Source: an archaeon (GTDB taxonomy: Archaea > Methanobacteriota > Methanobacteria > Methanobacteriales > Methanobacteriaceae). Taken from it: a DNA stretch of 7,337 nt. The stretch spans positions 1 to 7,337 of the forward strand of contig JAKSUE010000069.1 in the NCBI GenBank assembly GCA_024409165.1, read 5' to 3'. Each line of letters begins with the position of its first letter. Positions within the stretch are counted from its first letter, which is position 1. The translations under genes and the position numbers were made by a program. The notes beneath the pieces are model-generated. The model made no database searches and was not told the origin of the DNA. It saw nothing but the letters and a program-made list of their open reading frames with translations. Below, piece by piece: positions 6,701 through 7,337 of this stretch.

Positions 6701-6722
6701 AATAGTTTACTAGTAAACTATT
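6701..6722 (-). terminator. 22-bp palindrome, copy 3 (perfect), likely terminator behind the HEPN gene
   Basis: A perfect 22-bp inverted repeat with arms AATAGTTTAC and GTAAACTATT around TA, 65 bases past the HEPN stop and about 98 bases before the cofH start. On the minus strand it continues into TTTTTATAATTTTTCTATTTTT. It is the fully paired member of the three-copy family, and the other two differ from it by changes that keep pairing in minus-strand RNA. A terminator of the nucleotidyltransferase/HEPN operon is the best reading. Confidence 0.62.
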
Positions 6723-6787
6723 AAAAAGAATAAACTAAAGAGTATTAAGAAAAAAAAGATTAAATAGAAGAATTAAAAAAGAAATAA

Positions 6788-7156
6788 TTATATAAATTTT
6801 CGTGCCTCTTCGATGAATTCTTCAGCTAACCAAATAATATTTTTAGCTGTGTTTTTATCAAAATCATCAAAGTTTGCATAACTTGCATCTTCTCTTAAAG
6901 TTCTAGCTCTTGAGAATTTAGAAGCTAAATCTGAATTAAATCCTTCTTCAAGAACATATTTTTCTCCAAGAAGTTGAATAACTCCACTATGTGTTTTAGG
7001 TTCATAACCTTTTTTTAATAGTAATGCTCTCGCAAGATAAAACATAGAATAATATGCTAAAGTTATAGAGTTCCTATATTTCTCATTTTCAAAAAGAAGT
7101 TTACTTGATTCTAAATCATCCAAAGACATTTCAATACAAGATTCTATTTCATCCAA
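6788..7156 (-). CDS. HEPN-domain protein, partner of a minimal nucleotidyltransferase
   Basis: This 122-residue all-helical protein matches the small HEPN family (PF05168-like). The signature is AYYSMFYLARALLLKKGYEPKTHSG (34-58), followed by an LLGEKYV segment, LREDASYANF (87-96), and a last helix ending WLAEEFIEEARKFI. HEPN proteins paired with minimal nucleotidyltransferases are often toxin-antitoxin modules in which the nucleotidyltransferase silences the HEPN RNase. Here the toxin-type RX4-6H motif is not visible: the nearest arginine and histidine (R43, H56) are 12 residues apart. RNase activity is therefore uncertain, and a binding-partner role is possible. The start is TTG at 7156, with GAGGGG seven bases upstream; it overlaps the partner's stop by eight bases. 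An ATG at 7152 is out of frame and stops after one more codon. The first in-frame ATG is codon 10. Confidence 0.85.
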   Translation of the reverse strand: MDEIESCIEMSLDDLESSKLLFENEKYRNSITLAYYSMFYLARALLLKKGYEPKTHSGVIQLLGEKYVLEEGFNSDLASKFSRARTLREDASYANFDDFDKNTAKNIIWLAEEFIEEARKFI

Positions 7157-7337
7157 GTATAATCCCCTCTTTTTTAATGTTTTTAAGAAATGAAAAATTT
7201 TTAAGTTTATCTAATTTACTTTCAGACATTACATGAGCTGAAATAAATTCTTTATTATTTAAAATAACTTTAAAAACTTCTTCAGATACTTTTGCTTCAA
7301 TCTTTTCGCTTTTATTAGAGACAATCAAAATATCTAT
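7149..7337 (-). CDS. Minimal nucleotidyltransferase (MNT), 3' end only
   Basis: The last 62 codons of a gene that enters from the right edge and ends at TGA (7149-7151). The fragment begins IDILIVSNKSEKIEA, which fits the strand carrying the second aspartate of the DxD metal-binding motif in polymerase-beta-type nucleotidyltransferases (family pattern GSx...DIDLLVV). The GS motif and first aspartate lie outside the window. The rest, VFKVILNNKEFISAHVMSESKLDKL and a basic C-terminus ending IKKEGIILG, fits the short tail of MNT proteins. It overlaps the HEPN gene by eight bases, so the two are probably translated in coupled fashion. In known pairs of this kind MNT is the antitoxin, modifying the HEPN partner with AMP. 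The family call rests on a short fragment plus its neighbour. Confidence 0.72.
   Translation of the reverse strand: MDILIVSNKSEKIEAKVSEEVFKVILNNKEFISAHVMSESKLDKLKNFSFLKNIKKEGIILG
7161..7169 (-). promoter_or_regulatory. Ribosome-binding site for the HEPN TTG start
   Basis: GAGGGGATT on the minus strand differs at one base from GAGGTGATT, the archaeal consensus, and lies inside the end of the nucleotidyltransferase gene. The G-run ends seven bases before the TTG at 7156, a normal spacing. It is the main reason to accept TTG rather than the ATG ten codons in. Confidence 0.65.

Noticed and set aside
2331..6722. The three 22-bp palindromes as ends of small mobile elements
   Set aside because: They are single palindromes without paired ends, target-site duplications or a transposase, and they sit at gene 3' ends; a terminator explains them better.

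Overview
The window looks like a chromosomal segment from a very AT-rich methanogenic archaeon, most likely of the Methanobrevibacter/Methanosphaera group (Methanobacteriales). The reasons are the F420-pathway enzyme CofH as a stand-alone protein, a dihydroxyacid dehydratase whose N-terminus matches methanogen homologues, Shine-Dalgarno sites of the archaeal GGTGATT/AGGTG type, TATA-like boxes, and intergenic DNA made almost entirely of A and T. The genus is inferred from general resemblance; no search was possible.

All seven recognisable genes are on the minus strand, so transcription runs from the right edge to the left. In that order they are: the 3' end of a minimal nucleotidyltransferase (7149-7337) overlapping a HEPN-domain protein (6788-7156); cofH for coenzyme F420 biosynthesis (5488-6603); a tRNA-dihydrouridine synthase (4433-5410); ilvD for branched-chain amino acid and pantothenate synthesis (2527-4185); a DHA2-type multidrug-efflux MFS transporter (747-2153); and a MarR-family regulator (82-519). 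Apart from the nucleotidyltransferase/HEPN pair, the genes look mostly monocistronic, each with its own promoter-like and terminator-like sequences. The MFS and MarR genes form a likely drug-efflux/regulator unit, with a perfect 18-bp palindrome (2249-2266) at the expected transcription start of the transporter.

The coding content is ordinary. The most informative unexplained structure is between genes. A 22-bp palindrome occurs three times, downstream of ilvD, dus and the HEPN gene. Two other hairpin types are locally duplicated, with 41-bp periodicity behind the transporter and 40-bp periodicity behind ilvD. All are followed, in the sense of transcription, by T-rich tracts. Stem variants between copies are neutral (G-U) only in RNA read from the minus strand, which supports a role as RNA terminators. 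In the ilvD case the stop codon itself lies inside the hairpin. The 373-base gap 2154-2526 is accounted for by the transporter promoter/operator, one palindrome and the ilvD hairpin array; no small gene was seen in it or in the other gaps.

I do not see an obviously new multi-gene system. The nearest candidate is the nucleotidyltransferase/HEPN pair at the right edge, a known toxin-antitoxin-like arrangement, but here the HEPN protein lacks the usual RNase motif.
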